This document shows, piece after piece, positions 48,901 through 60,800 of a stretch of 64,000 nucleotides of DNA. This DNA comes from Klebsormidium nitens (Eukaryota > Streptophyta > Klebsormidiophyceae > Klebsormidiales > Klebsormidiaceae): positions 1 through 64,000 of the forward strand of contig DF237371.1 in assembly GCA_000708835.1 (NCBI GenBank), written 5' to 3'. Position 1 is the stretch's first letter. Every line of letters begins with the position of its first letter. The notes under the pieces were generated by a model that did no database searches, had not been told where the DNA came from, and was given only the letters and a program-made list of their open reading frames with translations. The translations under genes were made by a program, and so were the position numbers.

Positions 48901-49031
48901 GCAGAGTGTCTCGAGCGGCTCCAGCTGGTGTATGCAACAACAGCAAATCCCAGGCCAAGGAAAACTCCATTGCCTGCTGCAAGGGCGCTTATTGCAGCTG
49001 CAACTGCCTCCAAATCATGACGGCGAGACAT
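45946..49031 (-). CDS. SP1/SPL2 (MUL1)-type RING E3 ligase, 7 exons, 409 aa
   Basis: A membrane E3 ubiquitin ligase of the MUL1/SP1/SPL2 family, known from chloroplast, mitochondrial and peroxisomal outer membranes. Exons in transcript order: 49031-48781, 48549-48363, 47882-47814, 47583-47413, 47031-46910, 46637-46496, 46233-45946; all phases agree. TM1 lies near residues 13-35 (NGVFLGLGFAVVAY). The inter-membrane domain includes AIVRGEVQP, a basic CVITRK stretch, IPFVLRD, VGTELTALGHLY and LFLTRMTKDE. TM2 is TGILTGLLAGGIFAY. The C-terminal RING runs from CVVC (358) through CGHRAAC to CPLC and ends GVVRVYDP. The order TM-domain-TM-RING is diagnostic. Of the family, SPL2 seems the nearest, but this is not proven. 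Confidence 0.88.
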
Positions 49032-49730
49032 GCTCGGCGACCAGCAGATCTTATCCCAAGCCCTCTATGCACCTGTGCTATGCTGCTCGCCCCCTGAGAT
49101 AGTCCTAGACAGATTTGCGTCCTCGACCTTCAACTTCAAGCTTGCAATGGCCTGGTCTCTGCTCGAATCTCTGCTGCGCCTGAAGTCTAGGCAGCTCTCT
49201 GCAGACACTTGAAAACGTACGGCTGATGTGCAGGTCTTAAACCCATAAGTTTTGGATCCAGGGGGATATTGCCCCCCCGGCCAGTTCCCCGGATCCCTGG
49301 AGCTGAAGCCTTTAATTTGAGGTGACTAGCTCAGCCTGCATTCGACTTGCTGCGTGGCTACCGGGTTGTCCTTACCGACCACGCTTTCTGTTCGGATATT
49401 GAAAACTACTTGGTTAAAAATCCGCAAACGGCCCAAGGGATCCCTGCTGTTCCAGGCTCCAGCTTCCGCCCTTGTCTTGGCAGAGTAGCGAGCTTGCAAA
49501 CGCACCTTCAGGAGCGCGCTTTAGTAGGACTTTACTTTCTGACTCGTGGAAGAGAAGATTTGGAGCTTACCGTAGATGATGTGGAGATAATCAAAAAGAG
49601 CAAGTCCGCCATCCTAGAGGGTTGGTTGGGATGAACGGTTGTCATCAGGGCTGTTGCACTTCGGGGGGCCACAACGGGGTTGCTAGCACACTCATGAGCA
49701 ACTGAGTACCTACCTCTTTCGCTGGGTGGC
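49032..49730. promoter_or_regulatory. Shared divergent upstream region of SPL2-type gene and ZNHIT3
   Basis: 699 bp lie between the divergent start codons. A 95-codon open frame (49347-49634) lies inside but shows no recognised domain. It could be 5' UTR or an unrelated small gene. Confidence 0.4.
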
Positions 49731-50933
49731 ATGGTGGCACAGTGCATTGTGTGTGGGAAGGAGGGAGCCGGTTACAAGTGTCCTGTCTGTCGACGTCCGT
49801 AGTGAGCAGTACCTCCTTCTCATGACAATACCGGCAAGATGCATCCATCTCTTTCCAAGGTCTATCCTACACAAGGAAACACTCTGTGCTGGAATGCCAA
49901 TACTTGCACAATATGCAAACAGCCTCTTCCGTGACAAGCCAGGTTTTGAGAATCGGCACAACATCTGCCACTCCCTCTCTGCTTGTGCAGCTGTTCGGTG
50001 GTGTGCTACAAGGTGCACAAGGAGGTGCCGTGCAGTAAGCCGGATGACGTCGCCAGGGAGGAAGCGGCCCTGAGGCAGCCCCCCCGGCAGTTTGAGAATG
50101 ATACCGATGAGTCCGGAACGCGGCTGAACAAGGACCAGTTGGAAGCGTTAGGTCAGAAAAGCCCTCCTTATTGGCAATCACATGCCTTATACTTGCTCAA
50201 TCTTTGCCTGCTTGCAATCACTCCCCTGACAGCTTTCTTGCCTGATTCCTGCAAACGGAATACTGATTGGACTTCAATGAGTGACCTGGCATGGGTGTTA
50301 AAGTCTGCAATCAGCTGCCTGTTCTGGCTTCATTTGCAGCCACTTCCGATGAGATCCGGCGGATGCTGAGAGACGAGGCCCTCCAGAAACTCATTTTGAA
50401 GATAGACAGCGCCGAGGAGGCAGAGAAGGTGAGTGGTTTAATGCGCATGGATATGAGATCAGAAGCACGACTCCAGGCTTTCAACAAGTCGCGTTTTCAG
50501 TCGTGTCAGCATACCACTGTTCATCGTACGGTAAACATGTACTTGTGTCTCAGGGTTCGACTTTGGTGGATGCGGCAAGCCTGGGGCTCATTAGTGTTCC
50601 TGTCTTTGCAGGAGCTAGACCTGGCTATGCAGGACCCCGCTGTCCAAGAATTCGCTCAAAAGGTGAGCGAAGAGAGGTACTTCAAATTGTTGTGCCTTGG
50701 CTTGTGTCTTGGCACTGGAGTTCACCTTCTCATTGCTGTAATTGCCATTGGTAGCATGGTGGTGGATGAACTTGATTGGTTATGCTCCCAAAAGCATAGA
50801 TGAAGGAGTAAAACCATGTTCTAAGATGAGGTCATGACGATTTCCATACTTACTGAGTGGTAAACGCCCATATCTGCTTGATACGCTGCAGGTTCTGGGC
50901 ATACTAACACCAGAGGAGCCAGCTCCTCAATGA
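49731..50933 (+). CDS. ZNHIT3: Zinc-finger HIT domain protein 3 (ZNHIT3-like), 5 exons, 137 aa
   Basis: Exons 49731-49801, 49991-50151, 50340-50428, 50612-50662 and 50892-50933; phases agree. The N-terminal HIT zinc finger shows CIVC, KCPVC, YCSVVC, HKEVPC in the expected order. The C-terminal part (RRMLRDEALQKLILKID, then LDLAMQDPAVQEFAQKVLG and LTPEE) matches the ZNHIT3 C-terminal helices. Family members bind NUFIP1 and act in box C/D snoRNP assembly in the nucleus. The length is near that of the human protein (155 aa). The last exon codes only 13 residues. The start is the first ATG before the first zinc-ligand Cys. Confidence 0.9.
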
Positions 50934-51760
50934 TATTTGATAAGAAAGAAGCAACGCATGGGCCCTAGGGGAGCTCGCCGGGCCACTTGCTTGTCAGATG
51001 ACTGTGGTCGAAGCCTATGACGGGTTTACCAGGTAGCAAAATTGTGCAGATTTGAGGTACTTCCCTGCACGTTCGACGGATCAAGGCAAAGTTCTTTGTT
51101 TTCTTAGGACTTGCTCAGGGCTTCAAAAGGCATAGAGCCTGTGGGCTTGCAGAAGAGCAACATCTCTTTTAATCCTATACGAGACGATTTTGCAGCTTCT
51201 GACGTTGACAGAGAATCGGAAGCGCAGCGAATAGCCACTGTTAATGGCCCAACCATAAGTTCGTGGAGCATATACCAGAGGGTTTTCTCGATGGTCCCTC
51301 AATAGTTCATTGCATGCGTGTCACAAGTCGCAGATCCGAACGTACTGCTACTTCAGTCTATAACACATGGGCGCTGTGTGCATAAATGTGTGCATAAATC
51401 AGGCGTGTTGACTCATGTAGATATTCGAAACTAACCGAACCGGACATGATTCTCTACAGCTACTCTGCACATGACGATTCTGATCATCCTGAAAGCATCC
51501 TGTATTTCAGTCCGTGTGATCGATCGAGCTTTAAGCGCCATGCTGCAGCACGAACGACGTATCACACCGAGGCTTTCACGCCTGCTATACGTACATAGCC
51601 TTTCTTGGCCAGACAAAGTTGGCTTCATTGTGGCAGCGGTCAAGCTATATTAGTCTGAAACGCTTAAGCTTCCCTAACTGGGATTCGTTGACAGTCTTTG
51701 ACGTCGAAGTGGCAATCGAAAGCGGCATCTCCGAGCAGCTTCATGCTTGGTCAGAGTCTT
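50934..51760. other. Intergenic, convergent 3' flanks
   Basis: Between ZNHIT3 (+) and the cyclic-nucleotide-binding gene (-). Nothing coding or clearly repeated was recognised. Confidence 0.5.
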
Positions 51761-54700
51761 CTACGTCCGTTGTCCCACAAATGCATTCTCACTAGAAGGC
51801 AAGTTCAAACGTATACTCCTCTGTCTCTCCCTGAGAACCAGCTGCCACGCCAATCCTAGCTCCATCTTCTCAACACGAGCCCCCGGGGCTTTCCGCCGGA
51901 CCTCCCTTGCTCCCCTTGTATTCGCTCTCTGCTCACCCGATGCAGCGTTCGATCGATCGACCGGGTCGCAGAGCTCCGGGGTAAAGATGACGTGTGCCGA
52001 AAATTGGGACCCCGACCACTGATCGGGGGACCTTTCCGTAGATCCTCTCCGGGGCCCTGGCGCAGCGCTCTGCGGCCGTCGGGAACGCTCTCCATCCGCC
52101 ATCGTGGCGGTACGACGTACCGGGCCTGCCGTTGCCGGTCGTTTTGCTGTGCGCTCGTTAACGGCCTCGTGAGACAGTACGCTGTTACTTCGCTCGACCC
52201 ACATCGCCCCTTTTGTCGCCGTTGCAAACGAGCGCGTTTTGGTGAGCATGGGCTCATCGTGTGAACAGGACTCCTCTATCACGGGGGGCTGCTCATCTGT
52301 CGAAAACTCCCCGTGTCTTCCTTCCAAGTAATCGACCTGCAGCCAAAGCACCGGCCAGCGTATAAGCCCGAAAGCATCGCGTCTTGTAATCACAGTGTGC
52401 GGAGGGCCACGAAGTCCTCGGAAAAACTGAGCATCCAATAGACAGCAGTCTTTTCGAATCGACGTCCGATTTACTTTTCAAATCTGCAGCTCACAAGGAA
52501 GAGCAGAACGAGGTACACCGGAAAAGAATGTAAATGCTCAACATTCTCAGACATTTCGACTCGCCCCCACGATTACATCCAAACCACTGAATGCGCAGAC
52601 GTAAGGCTGCTCCTTCGACAAGCAGCTCAGCTCCTGGATTCAATCACGAACCCACACCCCTACACAAATGCAACAAGCTCACCATGAAGCGAAACTCCTC
52701 CCTCAACGCTTGCAGTTTCTCTGAACCCAGTATCCTCTTCAAGTCCGCTTTCTGCAGGCTGAGTAGGTCCACCGTACTGGCGGCCTCCGCATACCTGCCG
52801 CCCGGCAAAGATTCATAAGCGATGGGCGACAAAGCCTCCGTGCGGCGTAAGGGAGACACTATTCAAGTTTATCTGAACAGTCTGATTCGGCCCGTTCTGA
52901 GCAGACAAACGCAGCACTGCGTCAGGGCTGCATATGCATTGGCAGTCAAAATGACGACGCAGTGTCGTTCTCAACACTTTGCGTCGACGTTGGAATCTCA
53001 AAAAGTTGGGCTCTCAAAAACGCATGTGAGGAATCTCCGCCAGTCAGGAAGAACACTTCGCTGTTCAGTTGCATCTCATGAAAGCCGACTCAGGATTCAG
53101 ATGCAGAGGTCCAGTGGGGGAATTCGTCAGAACGTCTCACCAGTCACGGCGCAACTCGGGCGACAGCGACGCGACGCCCAGCACAGCCCCGGGCCCCAGG
53201 GTGGACAGCCACGTGGCCCGCCGCGCGGCCGCGCCGCGCGCTCCGCCCGCTCGAGCGTCCATCGGAGAAAGTCCGGCGTACAGGGACAGCTGTCCGCGCC
53301 GGACAATGCCGACGCCCTTCATTGCGTCCAAAACGAAAGGGGCGCCCGCTGGAAAGGAAAGGGAAAGCGCAAAGGATGAATGCTGTGGTAAGGGTGATGT
53401 AATTGAGATTTTGCCGATGCTCGCGAAGGTGCCAGATTCTATTGATTGGGAGTTTGTTAGGATACGGAACGGAAACAGTATGGAAAGCAAATCTGCAATC
53501 TTGCAGGAGGCAATAGGTGGCCAGAATGCTCAGGTGAGTTGCGGTGATGGAGAAGAAAGATCACCGCGCCAGCAATACGATCTCAGCTACTGGAAGGAGG
53601 ATGGGGCGACCTTCAAACGGGGCCCCAGCCAATAGCATTCACGAGAAATCTCGTTGGTTGTTACCTTTGTGGCGGCTCGGAACGGCTGCCGCCGCCAGTT
53701 CGGCTAGCTGGGCGGGCGAGCAGTCCCCGAGGCAGGGAACGGTTGACAAGAACTGCGCGACGCGGCCGCGCTCGCCCAGCGTCCGCGACTCAAACACTTT
53801 CAGGAAGGCGGGCTGGTGTGAGAGAACACGACGAAAGTTAGGTAACTGAAACGGCTACCGAGGTGATGAAGAAGTTCCTTCAGCGAGACGGTACGCTTCT
53901 AGAGGGCGGTCCCACGTTAACTGGTGCGCTTTGCCTTGCTACGACCCTAAACCAGACGCTGTTGTCGACTCTCCCAGCCGCTTCCAAGTCTCGGGCTCAG
54001 GCACCCCTGCCCTGCGCAACCCACAAACAAGAGACAAAACTTTTACGCAACCACAGCCTCTAGAGGTGAGACTCTTCATTCTGCTTGAGCAGCCAAGCAG
54101 CGTTAAAAGTGTTGCGGCTTGCCTTGTCCAACTTCAGAAAGTAGCACGGGCTCTGGCACTGGATGGCGGTCGGACACGTGTACTTCCGCTTGCGAATGGC
54201 TTCCGCCCCAAAGGAATCTCCGGGCCTCAGCGCGCGGACGAGGTCCGTGCGCGAGCGGTCGGCAGCGGCGACCTGAAGAACCGAGCGCCATTTTCGTTCT
54301 TTTGAACTTGAGTCTCGACATCCTCTATATAAACGTTCTACTTCGTCGCTCTCCGAAAGAAAGTGACTTCGTCGAAGCTCCGAAATTAAGCTCCCCATTG
54401 CTAGATTGACAGAAGATGGCAGGATGGACGTACAATCGCCTTTCAAAGTGCCGTACGCGACATTTCCGTGACGAAGAGGCTGTAGAGGATTCGGCATCGA
54501 TCATGATGAAGCTGGGAAGAAAAGGGGCGATTCAAGAGAGAAGCGCACCGTTTCCTCGACGAGGCCTTTCAGAAGGATATAGAAGGACCGCCCCCTGCCG
54601 CCCTGCCTCTGAAGCACCTGGAGGCACGGCTGCACTTGCCTCGCGTAAGACTTTGCCGAGAAGTGACTCGCCCTTGGTGACAAGGATGGATATCAAAGCC

Positions 54701-55745
54701 GTCTATAGATATTCACTGTGATCGTTTTGCATTTGCGGCACTAGCAACTTGAAACGAACGGCGCTTCTAAGCAAAAGGCACAATACTACGAGTTGACGAC
54801 TGCAAAAATCTGCGCAACACTTTAGAAACGAAATTGAAGAGGTGCACCTTTTATCATCAATGGCAGCGCAGAGGAGCTATTACCTGTAAGAAGGGCTTCG
54901 CTTGCCCGATTCGCTTAAGCCTGATGTATCCATCAATGCAAGCAGTAAACACAGACATTAAAGCATCAAAAAGAAGAGTGGCATTATCTGCATACACAAA
55001 TCCTACAGTAAGCTATCCTCAGAGACGATCAGGAGTTGATGGCCACTTTTGTTTTTGGAAGGGGCCGGACGGATGAAATCGATTCTGTCTCGGCGTCACC
55101 TGTCCGTTATAGCACCGCTCCAGCCGCAGCAGCCCGCAAATGTCCAGCTGGACACGTGGCGGCTGCTCAGCCACGAACGGGCTCAGCCGCGCCAGCAGTA
55201 GGGCGGCCTGGGGCTGGGCCTCGCTGGGGAACCGCTTGCGCCTGCCGCAGAAAACGTAATGGATCCCAGCTTCTTTCTTTGAGCCTTTCTTCCAAGCCGA
55301 ATTGGTGAGGAGCTAAGAAGCGGTAATTGGTCTTCTATGGGCGATGCCAGTATGCAAGGAGTAGCTCATTCCGAGAAGGACACCCGAGTGGGGACAAGCA
55401 TTCTCGTCAGCTGTGAGCCCAGAGGGACTGGAATGAAAGTTTTTCTATCTTTTTTTCCCTTTTACTCGCAACCATTAGAGGTGCAATTGCCTCATTCTCG
55501 TTTCTGTCCACCACTTCCCAATCACATGACAAGTCTATCTGACGCTTGGATGGAAGGATGCCTGACTTTATGTCATGGTGATGAAGCGCCTGCGTCCAAT
55601 CCAAACGGACGGCCAGCATCCAAACGAACGCTCAGAAGCACTGGCGTTACAGTAAGGGCATTTCGAGATTGCACTGAGCTCAAACTACTCACCCGTCGAC
55701 CAGGCTGATGATTGCCTTGGCCAGCGCCGCCGGGGGCAGGCCCTC
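51761..55745 (-). CDS. Tandem cyclic-nucleotide-binding-domain protein, at least 8 exons, 5' end unresolved
   Basis: Visible exons in transcript order: 55745-55693, 55241-55100, 54617-54549, 54272-54123, 53812-53665, 53348-53141, 52794-52683, 52336-51761. They give 485 codons in continuous phase; the start codon was not found. Domain 1 has VLQRQGGRGRSFYILLKGLVE, then RPGDSFGAEAI and CYFLKLDKPAFL, the usual cNMP-fold order. Its phosphate-binding cassette reads FGAEAI...CPTA and lacks the Arg of the canonical PR(T/A)A, so nucleotide binding is doubtful. Domain 2 (QFLSTVPCLGDCSPAQL to DLLSLQKADLKRIL) is more diverged. The last exon codes a basic, disordered tail with KRPATAGP and RRPQSAAPGP. The intron after 54123 uses a GC donor. 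Such proteins occur in flagellate algae and animals; the role here is unknown. Confidence 0.78.
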
Positions 55746-55782
55746 CTGTGTCGAAGCACCAGTCTGGGTGTCCATTCATTGG

Positions 55783-55871
55783 AACACTTAGTTCACTAAC
55801 CGACAATTTCTTGGATCACTAACCAAGAATACTTAGTTCACTAACCGAGAATACTTAGCTTACTAACCGAG
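55783..55871. repeat. Four tandem units of 22-23 bp
   Basis: Units start at 55783, 55805, 55828 and 55850, with consensus aat-acttagttcactaaccgag. The second unit is the most diverged. The array sits 37 bp upstream, in transcript sense, of the first exon resolved for the cyclic-nucleotide-binding gene. Confidence 0.88.
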
Positions 55872-57812
55872 GAAGTCCCACTTTATTGCTCGGTCTTTGG
55901 GCTCCTCAGGGAGGGCCTCAGACGCTTGCTAAGACTTGCCAAGGCCTGCCTAGCTAAATCAGGAGAGGGCATTCTTTCGAGTATTTCTAAGCTAAAATTG
56001 TTTGCAGACCATGTTGCGAAACCGCTGAGTGTGTCCTATCCGCCAAATGCACAGGCGAGAGCTACGGTAAAACCTGGAATAGATTGACCGGTTGGGCTAC
56101 GCTCTCCGTGAGTGGTCAGGGAACCAGCTGACTCTTCTGTAGCGGGAATCTTGCCAGGACCTTCTTCCGACTCGTGCGGCTGGCTGCGGCTTTCAGTTTG
56201 GGCGGATCCCTTAGCCCCTTGGTGACCGTACTGAACAAAGTGAGCGGTCTTTACGGCTCGCAGCATGAGAGAGGCCATGCTTGGAGGCAATTAGGGGCTC
56301 GGTTTTATTGGGCGAAGACCTTGCAACACGCATGTTGGCGCTACGGGCGACCTTATCTTCACTAGCAATGCGGCTACTATAGCGCATCCGTTTGCCCTTC
56401 TTACAGACTTGGTCTATCCGATGTTCAATACGTCGCATTTTGACAGACTCTCAAAGTGTGGGTCAGGCTAGAGGTTCTGAGGTTGCAAGAAGTGCCTGTT
56501 GAAAATTCGGAAGAATTCAGCAGGCTGATCGCTCTGCTCAACAAGCATCCGTCACTCTCACAATCTCATGGCCGAGGCTGATCCTCGAATCTTCTCGACT
56601 GTGTTCAGAGTGGAAGCATACACGAAGAACCAGACGGCAGTCATTTTCAACGGAGTCAACGACTTCAACGGTGGACGACTTGGACCCCAGTACAGATCGT
56701 TCGTCGCCGTCCGATCGCGGGTATTTGGTTCCGAAAAGAAACCATCGGACGGCAGCCCTGTGAACTTCATGCTTCAACTTATGCCGGGCGCGGGCGGCCG
56801 ACGCGCGGCAGTCTGGCCTATGATGGACATAAATCCTAGTCACTAGCTAGGCTAGCTCGGACCGGCCATTAGTATTAGTAAGGTGCGCCCGCGCCGGTTG
56901 CGCTGGACTCAGTCGGATGATGCCCACCTCACGAGGCGCCAACTACTTACAATGTAGGTAGTAGCAGATTCGCTCACTCTTGGAGGTTGGCGAATGGTAC
57001 CTGGCGTGCGCGATTGCATGCTAGGAATAAATGAGAACACGGGGTCCAACACCCAGCTAGCTAACCTGGCATGCCCACCGCGAGACTCCTCACAGTTATC
57101 ATTCGCATATTGGGCTCCGCCCTTGGGCACTATTCTCGTATTCCCTCACCCTCGTACGTGCATGCACTAACTATTACATAGCCATGCATGCACATCATGC
57201 CACTCAGTGCATCATAACAGCGACAATATTTTTATGTTGGTCATGTGTTGACGCTAATCTCCAAGTTTCCGTTATCCAATATGCGTGCCTATGATCTTTA
57301 ATTAGCTCAGATCGGACGAAGCGAAGATCAACTAATATTTCACATGCAATATATAGGACGAAGCGAACGACTTTTCTGTGGACAAAACTCGAATATTGGA
57401 AAGCGTATGCGGTCACTAGCTCATGAGATAAAACACGCAAGCTACGGGAGAACAACCGGCCAAAATGCGTTGTGTCCTCATCGAGCCATAAGACATAAAT
57501 CTGATCATGTAAGTTTGCAACTCATTCATCACGATTTGTACTTCGCAAAGCAGATTCGCGCCCTCTGATCACAAGGTGCAAGCTAGACCAGTTTGAGTTA
57601 CACTGCTGCAACCAATTTCTTCCTTGTTGAGTTTCATAATGCATGTAGAACCAGTCAATTACCGAATTTAACCCTGTGACGAGTGCCTATGTCGTCCGTC
57701 ATCGTTCATTCTGATAGCCCTTGACCGCTAAACAATGTCGAGATGCCTATAAAGGTGTCTTCGTCCCCCGCAATCTTTACGGGCACTGTACAGACCCCGC
57801 CCCGCGATAACC
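55872..57812. other. 1.9-kb stretch, possible 5' exons of the cNMP gene; otherwise empty
   Basis: A minus-strand frame (56290-56088, from an ATG to a gtttta donor) could be a first exon, but its phase does not join the first resolved exon directly. A plus-strand 92-codon frame at 56568-56846 is not recognised. The region from 56850 is AT-rich with many catgcatg-type palindromes. Confidence 0.35.
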
Positions 57813-60800
57813 TCAGATGGGCCTCATGCAGGGCTTGATGTTCCATATCTCGTCGGCGTACTGCTTTATCGTCCTGTCGCTCGAGAACTTGCCGGACCCA
57901 GCTGTGCTCAGGATGCTCATCTTGGTCCACAGTTGCCGGTCCACAAACGTTCTGTCGGCTTTGGCCTGCAAGAGCAGCGCCCGGCCAGCTGTCAATCTTT
58001 CACAATGGTATTAATGCACTTTGAACAACACACGGCTAACAATCAGAATGGAACCCCAACCCCGAAGAGCCAAACGGTGGAGAAAGACAGGCCTCCGCTC
58101 TTGGAAGAGGGACCCTCTCAATCACCTCATTTAGGGAGTCGCCGCACGTGACATCGATCAAGAACCTGAAAATGCTGATCTACGCATCAGACGAATAAAT
58201 GCGGACAGTCGGAACCCCCTCTAACACACAGAGACTGATGACTGTGGTGGACCCGTTTCGCCACTTGCCTGAGCTAGGAGGTAGGAGTCGAAGTCATTGG
58301 CCAGCAGGTAGACGTCGGGTCCCGTGATAGACTCGACCACAGGCTTGAAATACTCAGCGAAGCCAAACTTGTCGTCCCGGATCATCCTGCAAAGATTGAG
58401 CTAGAATCTTAAGGCGGACCCTTAACTGTCGTTCAACACCAGACCTAATGAAACCAGAAACCTACTGAGGAAGGCTGTAGGAACTACCTAATGAGTTTGA
58501 CTGGCTTCCGCCCGTCTCATCATACAATGAGCCCGACTTGCAAGATTTCATGGGACTAAAAATACATCAAACATTTCGAGTCAAGCACGCTGAGGTCTGC
58601 CTGCTGATCGCCTTGCATGGCCACCCGGTTCTTGCTCAACGTGACAAACGTGACGAAAGCGCATCAAATCAAGCTGAGTAACGAAGAGCAGCAAACCATC
58701 CTTGCACTGCAGTCAAGTCAATGGACGGGCCTCTGAGACGCGGGTCAAGTTAAACACAAAAGCAAAATCTTTCCACAGTACCAGGGACTCAATGACACTC
58801 ACTGTACGACTCTTTGGAACGCTGGCGACGGCCGGAAGGAGGGCCGCTCCTGCCGCAGCTTGGGCACCTCCTCCGTCCGCACTCCAAAGATGAACTGCAC
58901 GGCCAAACCAATCAGCTAGTCGGAAAACGGCCCCCCAACCAGAAGAAGGCCCTCCAACTTGACCCTGAATCGAACTGTGTCCAATACCGGGACGGGTCCT
59001 CGAACAACGGTGGAGGAACTTCAGAAGAGATGCGCCTCGCTGAAAGCTAGCAAACTGCCGGCCACGGCGTTGGAACTAGAGCCGCAGAGCAAATCGACCG
59101 GCTCACAGTCACGAGCAAGATTCCAGGCCCTCGTTTTCACAAACAAAGAGGCACCCTCTTATGGCGTTAATACTTTGCTGCGAGGCGGGTTATGAGAGAA
59201 GGCAGCTCACCATGTTTTCGTCCCCAATCTCCTCCGCAATCTCGACGTTAGCCCCGTCCATGGTCCCTAGGATGAGCGCCCCGTTCATGGCGAACTTCAT
59301 GTTGCTCGTGCCGGACGCCTCGTTCCCGGCAGTGCTGCACACGCCAGCCACGTGTCACTTACCGCTTGAACCTATTTGTGCTGCACTTCTGGGGATCACT
59401 GAAGCAGTCGGGCTGAAGATGCGACCTGGATTCTTTTCTGAGGAATCAGACATAACTCCCGAGGTCGTAAACTTCTTGCTTCCCCTCCTCCGCAGCCGCC
59501 TTCTCAACGCTTTCGCCTTTGGGATGAACTTTTCAATCTCTCCTAGCTCGCAACAGACGCAATCTCACACGATCACCTTTGCGGAGCTTTCAAAGTGCTC
59601 AACATACCAGAGAGAAGATTACTCACAGCAGGCAAGATCCAGTAATGCTTTGACAGGAGGAGGCGTCCCTCCCAGAAGAGCTTCTCGTCTCTGACAGGAC
59701 TGCGGGCTCCTCATCTCCAAGCTCCCTACATGAAGCAGGCGGTCCAAGGCTCACCTGATATGTTGAGAGAGGTCCGTCGAGGGGATGATCAGCTCAGCGA
59801 GCGACACGTTGTAGTCGGGGACGAAGATCTGCAGGAGAAGGGAGACACAACTTTCCGCGCATGCCAAGCACTCACTTGCAAAGGAACTAGGATGAAATTG
59901 AGCAACACCTTCTTTGCGGGCACTGCCCCACGGCTCATACTCACAATCTGAGGAGCACAGGGAAGCAGATGACATCAGAAATTTAAGTTCACGACTCTCG
60001 ACGACTCGGCAGTCCGTTGGCAACCGGGTGTCTAGAAAGCTGGGCTGACCAGCTTGAGGAGGTTGCCGACGTCAGGGTCCTTGTTGATGACGTCGCCTAC
60101 TGCGCTGACGAGCTTGATAATCCGCTTGGCCATGTCGTACCCGGGGGCCGCCTTGCCGCCGATGACGCACACACGGGGGACCACCAGCTTGCGCTGCTCC
60201 GGCTTCATTTGCTGCAACGGGCAAAAACAAGGTTCTAAGCGATTGTTCAAAAAGGAAACTCTCTCTCCGCTGAAAAATGTCACTGTTCTAACTTGGGCTA
60301 TCCAATCTAGACGTCCAGCTTTGATGACAACCCTTTCATCGCGGGGAGTCAGAGGAAAAGGCGTTGGAGGCTACAAAAGGATAGCCGTCTTTGAAACACT
60401 CGATGGGGCGACACGAGTCTGTTTACCGAGCTACGGCGCGCACAACAGCAAGAGGAACGCGACAGGTGGCACTCTGGATGCTGACGGCAACTACCTGACG
60501 CAAGGGCACTATGATGAGATAAAAAGCCGATTGAAATTCGACGTCCGGAGAGGAACCACGACTCTGTGGTACTTTTTCCATAAGGGCGTTGCGGCCAAGG
60601 CGGGGTGCTCACCTTGATGCAGTCGTACCGGTGGATGATGCTGAGCACGTTGAGCAGCTGCCGCTTGTACTCGTGGATGCGCTTCACCTGCACGTCGAAC
60701 ATCGCCTCCGTGCTCACCTGCGGGAACAATTATTACCAATCACAACGTTAGATGCATCGTCTTAGAAACAGCGAAAAGGAGCAGGCGAGGAGCAAGTGTC

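Noticed and set aside
49347-49634. 95-codon plus-strand open frame before ZNHIT3
   Set aside because: Not recognised, does not splice obviously to ZNHIT3, and may be 5' UTR. Not enough support for a gene call.
53069-53635. 188-codon plus-strand open frame
   Set aside because: Antisense to a cyclic-nucleotide-binding exon that joins its neighbours in phase.
56036-56290. Possible first exon of the cyclic-nucleotide-binding gene on the minus strand
   Set aside because: Its only good donor leaves phase 1, while the first resolved exon needs phase 0; no bridging exon was found.
56568-56846. 92-codon plus-strand open frame
   Set aside because: Reads plausibly as protein in parts but has no family resemblance, and an open minus-strand frame of similar length covers the same bases.
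60613-60717. Phosphorylase exon that both begins and is followed by GTGAGCAC, considered as another echo
   Set aside because: Only eight bases are shared, and the first set codes conserved VST residues; it is explained by chance.
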